Positions 54,986 to 64,000 of a stretch of DNA of 64,000 nt are shown in pieces. A model generated the notes under the pieces. The model made no database searches. It was not told where the DNA came from and worked only from the letters and a program-made list of their open reading frames with translations. Location of the stretch: assembly GCA_002270565.1 (NCBI GenBank), contig NQMI01000004.1, positions 434,001 to 498,000 of the forward strand. The letters are read 5' to 3'. This stretch comes from Stenocarpella maydis (taxonomy: Eukaryota; Ascomycota; Sordariomycetes; Diaporthales; Diaporthaceae). Each line of letters opens with the position of its first letter. Position 1 is the stretch's first letter. A program made the translations under genes and the position numbers.

Positions 54986-55999
54986 ATGCCCTCGCCGAGA
55001 CGTCCCAAGAGCAGCGTTGACTATCTGGATGGCTACATCAGCAGTGAGGATGATGAGGGCCATCAAAAGTCGACCCGGCCCCGTGGCTACGGCCCAAAGT
55101 TGCAGAGAGGGACCTCCGAGACTTCCCTAATGAGACAGCAAGGAAAGACAAGGGACATCGACAACAATGACAGTCAGTTCGAAACCGACACGGACTATGA
55201 CCCCAGGGACAAATACTATCTGTCGGCCGAAGACGATCCTCTGGATTCCCACTTGCCCGAGAGGAGAGACACACCCAGAAACCACTTGCGAAGAGACCAT
55301 AAGAGCCATTCGAGGCACAGTAGCTCTCAACCTGGCTCGTCATCGAGAAGTGGACATGGGCATTCCCGTTCTCACGGTGGCTCTCACGGTGGCTCTCACG
55401 GACACCACCGTCGTCACCATCACCACTCGCACGCACACTCCCGTTCCCATTTGAGGGATCTCGACGAAGACGACCATACGAACAAATACGAGTCACCAGA
55501 GGGCCCTTCCAAGCCACCATCACACTCCAGCCGCCCTCGACCCAGACCATCACGAGCCAGCTCATCATACCTGAGCGCCATGCGCCGGCCACAGATGAAG
55601 CGGACAGGATCATCCTATAACTCAGCGTCCCGCCCCAGGACCCGTCCTCGTCCACGCCCAGTCAGGAATCTTTCCCACAGTACCAGACAGACGAACCACA
55701 AGTGCAACAAGATGCCCTGGGAGGACTTTCCTTGGGAGGACGCCGCCAAGGTCGCCCTCCAGGCCGGTGGCGTCGCCCTGATGAAGGTGGGCACGGAACA
55801 GATGCCATGGCGCACGAAAGGTACCAAGATCGCGAGCGCTGCCCTCGGGGCGGCGGTTGTTGATCATGTTCTCAAGCCCAACAAGCGGGGTGGTGTAAAG
55901 TACGCCGCAATGAGGCACCTTGCCGAAGTGGCCGTTGGTAATATGGTGGTCAGCCCTGCACTAGGGAAAGTGGGTGTTGGCGGAGGGAAGAAAAGATGA
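54986..55999 (+). CDS. His/Ser/Arg-rich protein with C-terminal Gly/Ala/Val-rich domain, unknown function
   Basis: Single exon, 337 residues, starting MPSPRRPKSSVDYLDGYISS; the frame stays open upstream but the first suitable ATG is at 54986. Residues 1-100 are acidic and polar. Residues about 105-175 are extremely rich in His, Ser, Gly and Arg, including repeated HGGS units (GGSHGGSHG) and HHRRHHHHSHAHSRSH, a potential metal-binding or phase-separating tract. Residues 175-240 are Arg/Pro/Ser-rich. The last 95 residues look folded: WEDFPWEDAAKVALQAGGVA, EQMPWRTKGTKIASAALGAA and VVDHVLKPNKRG. Such Gly/Ala-rich C-termini occur in several fungal proteins of unknown role. No family named. Confidence 0.7.
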   Translation: MPSPRRPKSSVDYLDGYISSEDDEGHQKSTRPRGYGPKLQRGTSETSLMRQQGKTRDIDNNDSQFETDTDYDPRDKYYLSAEDDPLDSHLPERRDTPRNHLRRDHKSHSRHSSSQPGSSSRSGHGHSRSHGGSHGGSHGHHRRHHHHSHAHSRSHLRDLDEDDHTNKYESPEGPSKPPSHSSRPRPRPSRASSSYLSAMRRPQMKRTGSSYNSASRPRTRPRPRPVRNLSHSTRQTNHKCNKMPWEDFPWEDAAKVALQAGGVALMKVGTEQMPWRTKGTKIASAALGAAVVDHVLKPNKRGGVKYAAMRHLAEVAVGNMVVSPALGKVGVGGGKKR

Positions 56000-56993
56000 A
56001 GGACACCATCGCTCTTATTTGGTAAAATTATATGTTCCTCATGTCAACACTGCAAGCATTAGCGGTATACCAAACATCGGAGCAACGGCGCAGAAACAAA
56101 GGTGGTTAAATCAAAACATAGTTACTTTGCTGAATCTTATGGCATGACTAAATAGGGTATACTCCGTAGGTACTTACTAGTAGGTATGCTTGAGTGCAGG
56201 TCAGCTATATTGTCCCTTGTCCACCGGCATCACCATTGTCATTCGGCTTAGTAGAGAAACTCAAAGAATACAAAAAGTGTATATACCTCACCCCTCACAT
56301 GCAAGTGTGGTATTTCAAGAGTAAGGCTTGCACAGACATTCCTACGGTATGAAAAGCCATGTTGGCAACACAGATATCTTGAGTAGACAGTATCATTCTG
56401 GTCAAGCGGCACTGTTGGTCTAGGCAGCCATCCGCAGCCATCCGCAGGGCCCACGTCAGCACAAACCAACGCGCGTCAGCTTTATAAACAGGTATCAAAG
56501 CACACAACATAGCGAAGTAGCTGAAAACAAACTGAATTCTGCAGATCGATCTTCGGAAATACCGCATCACAGCATATGCAGTGGTGACTTCGCTTTTTGG
56601 CCGCCTGCAACCCCATCATCCCCCCTTCCCAACCTCTGTCCAAGTTCTCTCAACCGCGTAGGCCAGGAGCTGCTGCCTGGGATCCTGCCACGAGGGAGTA
56701 TGTTGTGCCTTCTCAAGGCAGTATGGCGCATTCGTCAAGGCGTTTGGTTTCATTTTACTTTATTCCAATGCCGTTTGATCAAATTTGGACTGCTACCTTT
56801 TGTTCACATAATTATTGACACAACTGCATCACTAATGTCAGTCGCCATATGAAGCTGCAGATTTAAGAACTTCAGTATGAGCTACTCGTTTGATTCCATA
56901 GTAATTTCCTCTGTCTCAGACATATTTACTCTTTCAAGTAACGATCATTATAATACATGGAGCTTTCTTACCAAAATTGCGATTGGATACCTA
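56000..56993. other. 1 kb intergenic flank of transposon
   Basis: 3' flank of the His-rich gene. AT-moderate, with short direct repeats (GCAGCCATCC twice at 56425-56445). No gene supported. Confidence 0.5.
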
Positions 56994-57054
56994 GCATCAT
57001 CGCCCCGGCTTCCAGCCGGGCCCCCCTTCCGGCCGCCCCACAACCGCGTACACG

Positions 57055-57250
57055 TATGAACGCATCTATACCCACCCTCTAGGAAAACTTAAATATCTTA
57101 ATAAGGGATTTTTTTCTTCTTACCACACTTTATATGCATATCAACTAGACAATTATAAAGTAATATTTAGAAGCAGAAGTTCACAACACCATTATTGCAA
57201 TCAAGGATAGCATATCTATTAGGCGGGCCTCCAAAACCTAGCATATCTCT
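57055..57250 (+). repeat. 196-bp duplicated block, left copy
   Basis: Begins TATGAACGCATCTATACCCA and ends just before the N run. It is nearly identical to 57265-57460 (starting TATGAACGCGTCTGTACCCA), with differences nearly all transitions. Could be a true tandem duplication or two alleles/copies placed side by side by the assembler. Confidence 0.85.
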
Positions 57251-57264
57251 NNNNNNNNNNNNNN
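57251..57264. other. Assembly gap (14 N)
   Basis: Fourteen undetermined bases between the two 196-bp copies. The true distance is unknown. Confidence 0.99.
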
Positions 57265-57460
57265 TATGAACGCGTCTGTACCCACTCTCTAGGAAAACTT
57301 AAATATCTTAATAAGGGATTTTTTTCTTCTTACCAAACTTTATATTCATATCAATTAAACAATTATGAATCAATACTCAGAAGTAGAAGTTCACAACACC
57401 ATTATTGCAATCAAGGATAGCATATCTATTAGGCGGGCCTCCAAAACCTAGCATATCTCT
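57265..57460 (+). repeat. 196-bp duplicated block, right copy
   Basis: Second copy, ending CCAAAACCTAGCATATCTCT as the first does, then running into the transposase relic. Confidence 0.85.
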
Positions 57461-59052
57461 CACGCTATACTATTTAATTGGCTCAACAGCAAATTAAGCC
57501 AGCAAGAGGCTACCCTACCTTAGAGGCTTCTTTCTAACTATTAAGAGGATTCATTAGCTCTATTTACAATAAATCAGAGTCATCTAAGGCTTGCCCTTAC
57601 CCAATATAATCTACAGGGTCTAGCAGCCCGCCTAGCCTTCCCGAATGAAGACCACCCTCTCCTTAGAAGGACTTAGCTTAAGGGCTTCCTTTCTCATTAC
57701 CCGGAGCTCTAATTAAGAAAGAATCAACATATTAAAGCCTTAAAAATTTAAGCAGCTAATAGAAAGAATATTAAGTCTTAATTTAACCTCCTTCAGCTAC
57801 CTATTATCAAGTCTATTAAACCAGCTAACTATTGGAATGCTAATAAGGGTGGAATTATAGAGGCTTACTTAGAGCAAGCCCTTATCTTTATCTACATAAA
57901 GGGAAGCCCAATTACTCAATTAGACTATAATCTCTAAGTATAAACCTCCTTCTTAGAGTATATTAACACCTAGGGGAGGGTACTAGTCCCATTGATTATT
58001 TTCAAAGGGAAAAGTATACAGCAATAGTAGTTTCCTATAGCTCTTAAAGATCTCAAGGGCTAGCAATTACAACCATAAAGAAGGGGTACATAGAGGAAGA
58101 AATAGCTATTATATGGCTAAGGAAGGTCTTCATCCCTCAGACAGCCTCAATTAACCCAAATGAGTAGCATTTATTAGTAATAAACAGCCACCATACGTAT
58201 ACTATTATAGATTTTATATAAGAATGCTTCTTATATAAAATGTATATAGTCTTCTTGCCAGCACATATAATATACATTTTACAACCTCTAAATATAGCTG
58301 TATTTAGCCCACTTAAGCAGGCATTCTAGAAATATCTATACCTTCTTAAAGCCCACAATATATTAACAATTATATCTAAATAGAGATTCCTCTATTGCTA
58401 CTATAAGGCTCAAGAAGAGGTATTTATAGTATCAAATATTCATTCTGGGTAGAAAAAAACAGGGTTGTAGCCAGTCAATCAAGTAAGAGCACTATTAGGC
58501 AACTATATCCTTAAAAACTACCAGATAGAAACCAATTTTAAAGATTCTACTATTATGAATAGCTTTATTAATGAAAATGGAGTATATAGGTCTAAATCTT
58601 AACTCTTAGACATTATTTTTAAGACGCCTAGGTAATTATGAGAGTTAAGGTCTATAATAGCTAATTATGCCCGCCAGAAACACTCAAGCCCCATATAATG
58701 AGTACTCTTCAGAAAAATTCTCAAGGGATACAATAAGAAGAGTTCGACTTAGCGATATCCTTTAAAAAAAAACGAGGAGCTATAGGGCAAAATTGAGGCC
58801 TATACGAAGATCCGGAGGAAGAAGGTCCAAATTGACCTAAACGAGACTTTTGCTGATATTGAGGCTATTCGGAGGGCTTGAATTGAGGCCGGGGCTGTAT
58901 CGCCTGATATCAACGATTCTAACGATTCCTCAACACTAATAGAAGAGGGCTCGGTAATAGTTGTGGCGGGAAATTGACGTTGGGAATAGTGGCATGGTGG
59001 ATGGGTAGGGCGGCCGGAAGGGGGGCCCGGCCGGAAGCCGGGGCGACGATGT

Positions 59053-59502
59053 TATTTCCCGTCCATCTACTCCCCGGAGGAGGACACTGCCTGTACTTGA
59101 AGTGCAAGTGGAGTTTGGAGTCATAGAGCAGAGGATAAAAACGATGTTAGTATCTCCTTTCCCTCTATTGGAGCGGACGCTATAAGCCTGATTCCACGTG
59201 TATTATTTTTAAGGAGTAAGGAAGATGACCTTCAGTGCCTGGAGTTGATTCAGAAAGGAGGCCGGCTGAATACCTCACAACGGTGTGTCGCATTGCACCT
59301 ACCTGTCTATTGATGGTCAAGTTCAGTTGCTTAAAACGTGGAAACGGCCCCATTACGAAGAGGACCAGTGCCTCATGATGTTTCATTATGACTGGGTTCC
59401 AAACGTCGAATTTGTGCGAGCCTACTGCTCACAATCGCCGACTTGCGAATAGAAATCCGTCCTGTTATTCCGCTCTCCGGATGGCTGGCCCCAAACTCCA
59501 CA
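59053..59502. other. Transposon flank and TF 3' region
   Basis: 450 bp between the transposon and the stop codon of the Zn2Cys6 gene. No gene seen. Confidence 0.5.
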
Positions 59503-61885
59503 TCATCTGAAAACGTTGTTCCGCTCCAGAAGACCGTCCCAGTAGCCCCAGTCAACTGGTCCAGCAGCGTCCATGTCTCCACTGAGATTACGAAAGATGC
59601 TGTCAAACTGCTGGTCGAGACCTGGCTGAAATGAGTTTGTGGTCATATCAGTTGCTATCCCATAAACATAATCCATATTGTTGTATCCATTCCTCGAGTC
59701 GACCTGAGTGGCCACACCAGCCAGTTGGTGAAGAGCAGACGTCTCGAGAGGTACTGATTTCGAGGCAGCCGAAGCATCCAACGATTGTCTAGCGGGCACG
59801 TTCTTCCTGGCCTTCCTATCTCGAAGTTCCACAATCAAATCCGGGACCGGGATCGGCTCCGCGTTATCCTGTGAGATCTTTGCCTCCCGTGCCTCCCACG
59901 CATGCAACGTGAGCTCTCTTACAGCTGCGTATAGTTCATTGTTGTTGTCTTCAAGCAGCGATGGTCTATGTTTGTACATATCAGACACCAGTTGCCAGGC
60001 CTTGTTGGTCAGCGCTGCCTTGGCATCTTGATTTCGAGAGGAGATGAGCATGAAGACGAAGGCGTCGATTTGGAAGGCATTATCGATGTGCCACGAGAAG
60101 TTGTCGAGGGTCTTTGTCGACTTGCCAACCACGTCGTACTCGACCATCTTAACGCTGACCTGGAATAGTATGTCCCGTTCGGACTGGGGTATCGATTTGC
60201 CCTTGTCGGGGTACTGAGAGGGATGATGAGCCATCAACCTCATCTTACAGGTAGCAGATCGCACACCATTGTCAGCCATGAGATGCAGCGGGATAGCAGG
60301 ATCAAGATGCTTCAGGTAGTTCTCGTCCATGTGAGCCTCGAATTGATCGATGAGCTTGTCTTTGTCCTGTATAGGGACGCCAGGGTCTTGGAAGGTGCTT
60401 CCATGCCGAATCATGAATTCGCCCACCTCATATCGGCAGAGACAAACTTGGATCATGAGATGTTAGCGCTTGGAACAGGACGTACCTATACTGAACTCAA
60501 AAACTTACAGGTCATCTCTGTAGGACCTTTATGGATCAGCGGCATCTCTTCCATATGGGGATTGAGGTCGACATCATTGAGGTTTCCGGGCAGTGGGAAA
60601 GCCTGGACGCCATGAAAAGGCGGCCGTAACCCGATGTGGTGATGACTGCGCCCATCAATCCAGATGATTTGTCGCCAAAGGCGTCTTCGTAGTTGTGAGA
60701 CGTAGACTGAGTCGCTAGGCGCATCGCTGGCAGTGTGTGCAGTCAACCTGAGACCTAGCCTCACCGCGATGCCGGCCATAAGCCAGAATGTCTGTTCATC
60801 GTATATCTGGCGAGCGGGAAGCTGTAGGATGATGAGAACTAGCACTCTGGGCCCGGGGGGGGGGGAGTTGGTCACCTACCAGGAATATCACGAAGGCCTG
60901 GAGCGTGACTAGGTTCCGGGACTTCATGAAGGACGCTGCTGCCAGGGCTTGTTGGCATGCCGAAAAGTAGCGGGTGAGCAGCAGGGTTTTGGCGGCCCCG
61001 AATTGAGCCTGACAATCCTCCTCCTTGAGGGACATGATGGCAGCCGCGTATATGGCGAACAGTAAGGCGACTGATGGCTTAGGAACTGTTTCCAAGTCTT
61101 TGCTCGCCTCGATGATTATAGGCTGGACCGATGGCGCATGTATGACCTTGGACATTGGGTTCACATTCTGCAAGAAAGCCTGCCACAGCATGAATGCTTG
61201 CATTGGAGGAGGGTGGAAGTCGCGAATATCAACAACATTTCGAAAGGCGGAAAACAGCAGTGAACTGGGACTCATGCTGGAGCCATATTCTGCCGAACTG
61301 AGAGCTTCATCCTCGCTTGAGGACCTGGCGGCCCTCGGATCTTGGAACTGGTGGAAAGGGAACTTAGCCAACAATTCTCGCGCGGGCAGGGCACGGCCAG
61401 GTGCTAAACACGAACCTCATCGTTCAGACCGGTCCATAGGCTTCTATGGAATGGGAAAAGCATCAGTAATCAGGAGGGCTCTCGGGCCATGTAGCTGGCC
61501 GGTGCTTGTCAAGACAAGGGGTTTCATACTGGCCAAATGTTGGCACTTGGCGCTGCGGGCGCGATTCCTCAGGGCTGGAGGTGCTGTCCAGCGACCTTGA
61601 AGGTGCCGAGTAGAGCCCTCTGGGTGGTTCTGAAATGGGCGGCTTCTTCAGGTCGCCACCTGGGGCATGTTTCCGCCGTCGTTTGTATGGCTGCCTCGCC
61701 CCGGGAAGACACGAGACTCCGGCGCGAACACAGCTACTGCACGGGTTGAGCCGGTCACAGCGGACCTTGCGCTGCTTGCATAAGACACATGAATACTCCT
61801 GCTTGGATCCTGGCCCTCGAGATGGCGACGCAGGAGGAGCGGTGGCTGCCGTTCCGGGAGGTGTTGGCTGTGAAGTTGAAGCCAT
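59503..61885 (-). CDS. Zn(II)2Cys6 transcription factor with fungal-specific domain
   Basis: Nuclear DNA-binding regulator of the Gal4-type class. Model: complement(join(59503..60446,60509..60821,60880..61362,61416..61443,61530..61885)), 707 residues, all phases consistent; the 28-nt second exon (SLWTGLNDE) and its borders are the least certain. The binuclear cluster is near residues 33-59 with exact C-x2-C-x6-C-x5-C-x2-C-x6-C spacing (CVLCKQRKVRC, then CSSCVRAGVSC), then a basic linker (KRRRKH). The middle homology region includes FLLPARQIYDEQTFWLMAGI followed by AVRLGLRLTAH, and RRLWRQIIWIDGRS (PF04082 type). The target is unknown; the FSH1-type hydrolase gene 877 bp upstream and divergent is a candidate. 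Confidence 0.9.
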
Positions 61886-62762
61886 GTTCGAAAGACAAGG
61901 ACGTAGGCCGGCTGCACAGGGGACGTGGAGGGGGCTTGGCCTGCAGTTACAACTGATTTGAGGAGTGATCCATTTCGACTGACATTCCAGATGGAGAACG
62001 TAGATGGCTTGCCCGGATTTTGGCGGCTCCACACGGCCACGCCAGAAATATGTCGGGTAAGATGGAGAGAGAAGTCCGGCGGTCGGTGATGATGGAAGCC
62101 TGCCTTCTGGGTGAGACCTCGTCCAGACAGACCCCCCCCCGGTTCTACTTAGCTCCCCTCTGGTGATGCGGTGCAGCCCCGGCTCGAGTCGGGTATTTGA
62201 GTCGTCCGATATTTTAGTCAGCATGTTAAGAATAAGAATATGGTCTGCGATACCAAGCGCTTCCTGCTTTACATGGCCGCCATTAGGTTTCCTTGTAATG
62301 TTTTTTCCTGGGCGATATCGTCATCCATGTGTGCAGTGGGCGGGTTGCGCTCGGGGGGGCTCCATGGACTAACTAGTTCGTCCCACCCTCCCATGCCTCC
62401 CTTCTCGTCTGTGTCCGTCCCACGAACAGCATGTCCGAACGCAGTCCGATATTTGGATGCTCTAACCTGCAGTAGGCTGAGTAGCCTTGACTATGGATGC
62501 ACCCCGGCCTTTGTACGTGCTGCTCTCGAGCCCCGCCGTGGTCGATTTTGCAACAAGCTCCGGTATCCTTAGTACCCGCCACGGACTTCTCCCTCGGACC
62601 CCGGATGGAGCTAACCCTGCCTTGACGTCGTCTCATGTGAGACGATGTTGTACCAACACCTAAGACAAGGACCACGAACATGCGGAGACTTACTTTGCGC
62701 ATGCATCTCCCCGTTTCCTGCAGTTTCCCTGGCCTAGGTTTGAGACCCAAGACGCCGCCATC
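61886..62762. promoter_or_regulatory. Shared intergenic region of TF and hydrolase
   Basis: 877 bp between two divergent start codons. CGG triplets are frequent, but I find no convincing CGG-N-CCG palindrome to assign to the regulator. The open frames within are not family-like. Confidence 0.35.
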
Positions 62763-63645
62763 ATGGTCAAGATCCTCTGCCTCCACGGCCAAGGAACAAG
62801 CGGTTCGATATTCAAGTCACAATCAGGTTCGTATCTCAACTATTTGTGCCCTTGGTATTTTTCCTCTGGTGCCCTTGCGTCCCCCAAGGCTGATCAAACC
62901 TCAAGCCTCGTTCCGCGCCAAGCTGCCCTCCGAGTGGCAGTGGGACTTTCCGGATGCTCCACACGCGGCTAACCCACACCCCGGTATCGACGTCCTGTTC
63001 CCTAGCCCAACCTACGCGTGGTGGTTGGCTACACAAGACGCCGTGAACGCCGTTCGGGCTGCCCACCTATGGCTTGACGAGTACATTGAGGAGCATGGTC
63101 CTTATGACGGGGTCTGCTGTTTCTCTCAGGGTTGCTCCCTCGTTGGCACTTACCTCTTATACCACGCAAAAGAGAATCCTCAGCTTCCAATTCCTTTCAA
63201 ATCAGCAGTCTTTATCTGTGGGGGGCTCCCGTTGCCAGTGCTGGAAGACATGGGTCTCGATGCACGGGGGGCATATGACCTGAACCAGAGGACGGTGGAC
63301 CTGATGAAGGCTAAAAGCGCGGTGCTGTATGACACTGCGAGCCTACCCAAGGGTCAAGGGCTATGGGACTATACCGCAGATTTGGAGCATAATGCAGATG
63401 AACTGCCCGATGATGTGGACTGCTTTGGACTGGACTTCACATCGTTCCCAAAGGACATCAGGATCAAGATACCAACTGTCCACGTTATTGGGGCTAAAGA
63501 CCCGAGGTGGTCCGCTGGTGTCCAGCTAGCCTACTTCTGTGATGATCGCAAAATATTTGATCATGGAGGTGGCCACGACATACCAAGAACAACGCGGGTA
63601 TCAATGAGCATTGCCGAGCTGCTCAGAGGCGTCAACGGATGTTGA
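62763..63645 (+). CDS. FSH1-type serine hydrolase (alpha/beta fold)
   Basis: Alpha/beta hydrolase of the FSH1/LovG family; members include yeast Fsh1-3 and thioesterase-like enzymes that release products in fungal polyketide clusters. Model: join(62763..62826,62906..63645), 267 residues; the intron ends CTCAAG and gives FKSQSASFRAKLP. The start MVKILCLHGQGTSGSIF carries the oxyanion-hole HG motif. The nucleophile is the Ser in CCFSQGCSLV near residue 94, the acid the Asp in GAKDPRW near 218, and the base the His in GGGHDIPR near 244, so the triad is complete. No signal peptide. The substrate is unknown. It lies head to head with the Zn2Cys6 regulator. Confidence 0.9.
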
Positions 63646-64000
63646 GATCAAGGTATTATGTCTATTGGATGTGGATCAGTTGTATTATCAGTTATATATA
63701 TAGATATGGCTCCAACCCCCCCAAGGAAAGGCAGTCATGGATACTTCTAGCTCTCAAGGTCACATTTAGCAATTATCAGCAGAGTCAGCCATTGGCTATT
63801 TTGGAAACCTAAGTTCCATGACCCACGTTTAGCACTAACGCCAATACTAAATAAATATGGATGCAGACGGCCGTGTCAAATTCTCTCCAAGCTACCTATT
63901 TACAGACCGGAGTACTCCTTCTTAGGTCAGTCTTTCTAGCTAAGACCTCTAATGTATTGGAGAGCATTGGCGTGTAGCTAGGCTGGGTTCAAAGTTGCTA
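63646..64000. other. 3' flank to window end
   Basis: AT-rich sequence downstream of the hydrolase. No coding or repeat signal recognised before the window ends. Confidence 0.5.

Larger units (their letters stand above)
56994..59052 (+). mobile_element. Decayed Fot1/pogo-type DNA transposon
   Basis: Inverted ends of about 50 bp: left from 56994 (GCATCATCGCCCCGGCTTCC) and right from 59052 in reverse (ACATCGTCGCCCCGGCTTCC), continuing GCCGGGCCCCCCTTCCGGCC in both. TA lies directly outside each (56992-56993 and 59053-59054), the Tc1/mariner target site. Inside, the plus strand still resembles a pogo/Fot1 transposase when stops are ignored: LPAHIIYILQPLNIAVFSPL near 58256-58315, of DDE-superfamily type. 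Dozens of TAG/TAA stops, frameshifts and very high A+T point to RIP. It is about 2.06 kb, near the Fot1 size, and holds the assembly gap 57251-57264. No complete protein can be made. Confidence 0.85.

Noticed and set aside
60845..60875. 31-nt intron in the Zn2Cys6 gene
   Set aside because: Too short for a fungal intron; a 58-nt intron (60822-60879) with CTACAG fits the phase and gives a family-like join.

Overview
This window is nuclear DNA from a filamentous ascomycete (Pezizomycotina, probably a sordariomycete). The evidence is short GT-AG introns (about 50-230 nt) with CTGAC/CTAAC-type branch points, fungus-specific families (Zn(II)2Cys6 regulator, FSH1-type hydrolase, Ca-binding external NADH dehydrogenase, GH125), and AT-rich, stop-riddled transposon remnants that look mutated by repeat-induced point mutation (RIP). 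I see no rRNA, tRNA or CRISPR array.

Layout. 0.5-11.2 kb: sulfite reductase beta subunit (met5), an external alternative NADH dehydrogenase and a uridine kinase/UPRT fusion. 11.6-14.6 kb: a 2.9 kb coding-poor island bounded by inverted repeats and TA dinucleotides. 15-18.7 kb: a GID-complex LisH/CTLH subunit, then complex I 21 kDa subunit and ATP synthase f subunit head to head. 20.1-24 kb: a 1,220-residue disordered protein. 25.3-29.4 kb: MCM6 and RNase H2 subunit C. 31.4-36.8 kb: a cyclopropane-fatty-acid-synthase-type methyltransferase, REX4 exonuclease, a 0.65 kb MITE-like repeat and the MYST acetyltransferase ESA1. 37.4-44.6 kb: an unknown protein, a class I/II aminotransferase and a secreted GH125 mannosidase. 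45.2-51.1 kb: POL32 and RAD18 head to head, then a CHMP7-like ESCRT-III protein. 51.5-56 kb: a small catalase-like protein and a His-rich protein. 57-59 kb: a decayed Fot1/pogo DNA transposon containing the only assembly gap. 59.5-63.7 kb: a Zn2Cys6 regulator next to an FSH1-type serine hydrolase.

Most genes are ordinary housekeeping loci. The more notable signals are regulatory and structural. Two promoters with ACGCGT (MCB) sites serve MCM6 and the POL32/RAD18 pair. A CCAAT-containing promoter is shared by two OXPHOS genes. A near-consensus CYS3 site lies upstream of met5. POL32 has a GC-AG intron, and two genes have 15-nt microexons. Three distinct mobile-element remnants are present. I found no convincing new multi-gene system; the best unexplained objects are the 2.9 kb repeat island and three conserved-looking proteins of unknown function. 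All exon coordinates were worked out by hand from reading frame, splice motifs and remembered family patterns.
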